From positions 2,294,001 through 2,358,000 of the forward strand of contig NZ_CP014504.1 of NCBI RefSeq assembly GCF_001590605.1: 64,000 nucleotides of DNA. The letters run 5' to 3'. The notes below the pieces were generated by a model that saw nothing but the letters and a program-made list of their open reading frames with translations, did no database searches and had not been told where the DNA came from. Made by a program: the position numbers and the translations under genes. Source of the stretch: Pedobacter cryoconitis. GTDB taxonomy: Bacteria > Bacteroidota > Bacteroidia > Sphingobacteriales > Sphingobacteriaceae. Positions within the stretch are counted from its first letter, which is position 1. Each line of letters opens with the position of its first letter. Shown here in pieces: positions 62,518-64,000 of the stretch.

Positions 62518-63297
62518 TTAACCGAAGTTCAAACCTGGCATTTCCATCCATGAATGATTATCCTGATTGGTAAAAGTGCCGGGACTTAAGATTGCATCAC
62601 ATATGACAGCGGGATTAAATGATTTACTATTCAACAAGGTAATACCATTATAGAAACTCAAAAAAAGTACAGCGATGCTTAGACAACCGTCTGGAATTTT
62701 AAAAGAAAAATCAATCAGATTTATTAATTCTTCGTTTTTTTTAAGGGTAATGCTATACTTTTCCGGACTAAGAATTCTTTTACCATCTTTCAGCCGGATT
62801 AATCCGACTACGAATGTTAGTTTGCATTGAGTTGCATACTTTGGAAAACGCAATTTTGGCGCGTTACCTGACTCATCATAAACAATCTTCATAATTCCCT
62901 GATTGAGTTCGATTTTCGGTTTTAAATTCAAAATCTTTTTTACAGGAGATTTAATATTAAATTCAAAACCAGCCAAATTACCAAAACTGTTTCGCTTAAA
63001 AAGGTATCCCGTTTTTGTGGGATTCTCACATGCTGTAAGGACTGTAGTCAGCGCACTGGTGAATCGAAAAACATAACTTGTTTCGTTCATTCCACCGTTG
63101 GTATTATGAAATATGCCTCTAATATGTTTTCCAAGCATGCTACTTTTACCAAAATTCTCTGATGCCTTTTTGGTTTCCACTGATTGTTTCATTGTACCTG
63201 GCACAGGTCTTTTTGAAACAACCTGTACCCCATCTACTACTTTAAAAATGAAATCGCCCAGGATTCCCTTTAAAAATTTACCGTCGAAAATTGCCAT
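62518..63297 (-). CDS. DUF6266-type protein
   Basis: 259 aa from ATG at 63297, which gives the family-typical start MAIFDGKFLKGILGDFIFKV; an upstream ATG (63318) would add seven residues. The pattern parallels the other DUF6266 protein: a short Gly-rich start, then RPVPGTMKQSVETKKASENF, where family members carry a Lys-rich helix, then a beta-rich C-terminus. It is more divergent in the GGFSGKVG segment. Flanked by phased 10-bp arrays on both sides. Function unknown. Confidence 0.75.
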   Translation of the reverse strand: MAIFDGKFLKGILGDFIFKVVDGVQVVSKRPVPGTMKQSVETKKASENFGKSSMLGKHIRGIFHNTNGGMNETSYVFRFTSALTTVLTACENPTKTGYLFKRNSFGNLAGFEFNIKSPVKKILNLKPKIELNQGIMKIVYDESGNAPKLRFPKYATQCKLTFVVGLIRLKDGKRILSPEKYSITLKKNEELINLIDFSFKIPDGCLSIAVLFLSFYNGITLLNSKSFNPAVICDAILSPGTFTNQDNHSWMEMPGLNFG

Positions 63298-63360
63298 AAA
63301 TATTTTCTTTTTTATCAATGTAAAGCATTTGTGCTAAAGCGTATCATCCTGAGCAGGCAA

Positions 63361-63410
63361 TGTCCATAATTGTCCGCGGCTGTCTGCAATTGTCCGTAGT
63401 TGTCCATGTT
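63361..63410. repeat. Five-unit 10-bp phased repeat upstream of DUF6266 gene
   Basis: Five imperfect decamers (units from about 63360) on the TTGTCCGCAA consensus, the same motif and orientation as at 62371-62430. It ends about 63 bases upstream of the 63297 start, so promoter-proximal regulatory binding is plausible. Confidence 0.7.
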
Positions 63411-63603
63411 CTGGTCAAAGGAAAGATTATAAGGTTCATCAGTCTTCAACTAGTTATGCTTTGTTTGTGCCTGAGTGGTGGTCGGTGTAAGACCAAGCTT
63501 TAAACAGCCTTTAACCATAGGTACTCCAAGTCTTTTCAACTAGTTGTTTTTACTTGGACTTGCCATGCTCTCACGTTACTTTAGCATTGCTCTTACCCTA
63601 ACG

Positions 63604-63643
63604 AGTACTCGGACAGTACTCAGGCAGTACCCGACGGATACTC
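63604..63643. repeat. Four-unit 11-bp array of AGTACTC
   Basis: AGTACTC-like units begin at 63604, 63615, 63626 and about 63637 (last unit GATACTC), spaced 11 bases apart. The motif is partly palindromic (AGTACT). It lies in the otherwise gene-free 63298-63935 stretch. That stretch also contains two copies of TCTTCAACTAGTT/TTTTCAACTAGTTG (63443, 63536) but no coding frame I can support. Confidence 0.6.
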
Positions 63644-63935
63644 ATGTAAATTAGAAGGCTTAACTCTTTCCAAATGATGTGCATCGCTCAATTTCTTCCA
63701 GGTCTTTTTTACTACACAGATTCAATCCCTCAAACTTACAAAGCCTATAAACTCTGTAAATGCGTAGCAGGATATTACGCGGCAAAAACTAGCAAAGCCA
63801 TCGAAAGTTATTACGTTTGAAGAAAAACCTGATTTTACCTTCATAAGGATATGGCTTTGGCTTCGAAAATTCTGCTTTTGAACTAAGAATTGATAATAAT
63901 AGTGCCTATAAAAACTCGTATAGACTTTATAAAAA

Positions 63936-64000
63936 ATGATAAAAACAAAATATTTATTCTTGTATTTGATAATTTCTACGCTTATCTCTTGTATAAGTAA
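63936..64000 (+). CDS. Lipoprotein, N-terminus only (runs off window)
   Basis: ATG at 63936 opens a frame to the window end: MIKTKYLFLYLIISTLISCI, a lipoprotein signal with lipobox LISC (Cys19). Family not determinable from 21 residues. Confidence 0.6.
   Translation, partial: MIKTKYLFLYLIISTLISCIS

Overview
The window comes from a Bacteroidota chromosome, most likely a Sphingobacteriaceae member (Pedobacter or Mucilaginibacter type). The basis is two SusC/SusD pairs, DUF6377 and DUF6266 proteins, abundant Cys-lipobox lipoproteins, general lack of Shine-Dalgarno sequences and an AT-rich backbone. Genus assignment is inference. No rRNA, tRNA or CRISPR array was seen.

Layout. 1-5.7 kb: a SusD (cut by the window edge)/SusC pair, a TlpA-like thioredoxin and two small unknowns, all on the minus strand. 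6-12.7 kb: an HTH/PD-(D/E)XK-like pair with a truncated third gene, then a divergent glycosyltransferase pair. One member of that pair is an unusual three-part fusion (GT25, sulfotransferase-like, GH16). A GmrSD-like DUF262/DUF1524 gene follows. 13.3-16.2 kb: two unknown genes, then a metzincin-like protease overlapping a CxxCH lipoprotein gene. 16.2-19.4 kb: a complete type II restriction set (MvaI/BcnI-type nuclease, C5-cytosine methyltransferase, Vsr). 19.5-20.8 kb: broken toxin/immunity remnants and a dead IS110 element.

20.85-31.2 kb is a visibly GC-richer island packed with HEPN (RNxxxH) and DUF5677-like proteins, several of them decayed, plus a two-TM protein. It is bounded by the IS110 remnant and an IS66 element (31.7-34.2 kb). 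I regard it as the best candidate for an undescribed RNase/abortive-infection type locus. 34.2-37.2 kb: a DUF2075 fragment with MazG-like dNTPase, a truncated second copy of the metzincin/CxxCH pair, and a DUF4280 (PAAR-like) effector-type operon.

37.9-46.1 kb is a compact polysaccharide utilisation locus: GH43 lipoprotein, SusC and SusD on the minus strand, and a divergent DUF6377 regulator. 46.8-56.2 kb: proline dehydrogenase, a WG-repeat protein, an IS21 remnant, small membrane proteins of immunity type, and a glycine-rich metallopeptidase lipoprotein with a secreted neighbour. 56.4-64 kb: an orphan DarG-like macrodomain protein, a large unknown, a truncated DUF4369 protein, and a cassette of HTH, CHAP-type peptidase, membrane protein and two DUF6266 proteins. 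Helically phased 10-bp repeats lie upstream of both DUF6266 genes. The region reads as accessory: several genes are cut at insertion-sequence ends, and pieces of genes occur twice.
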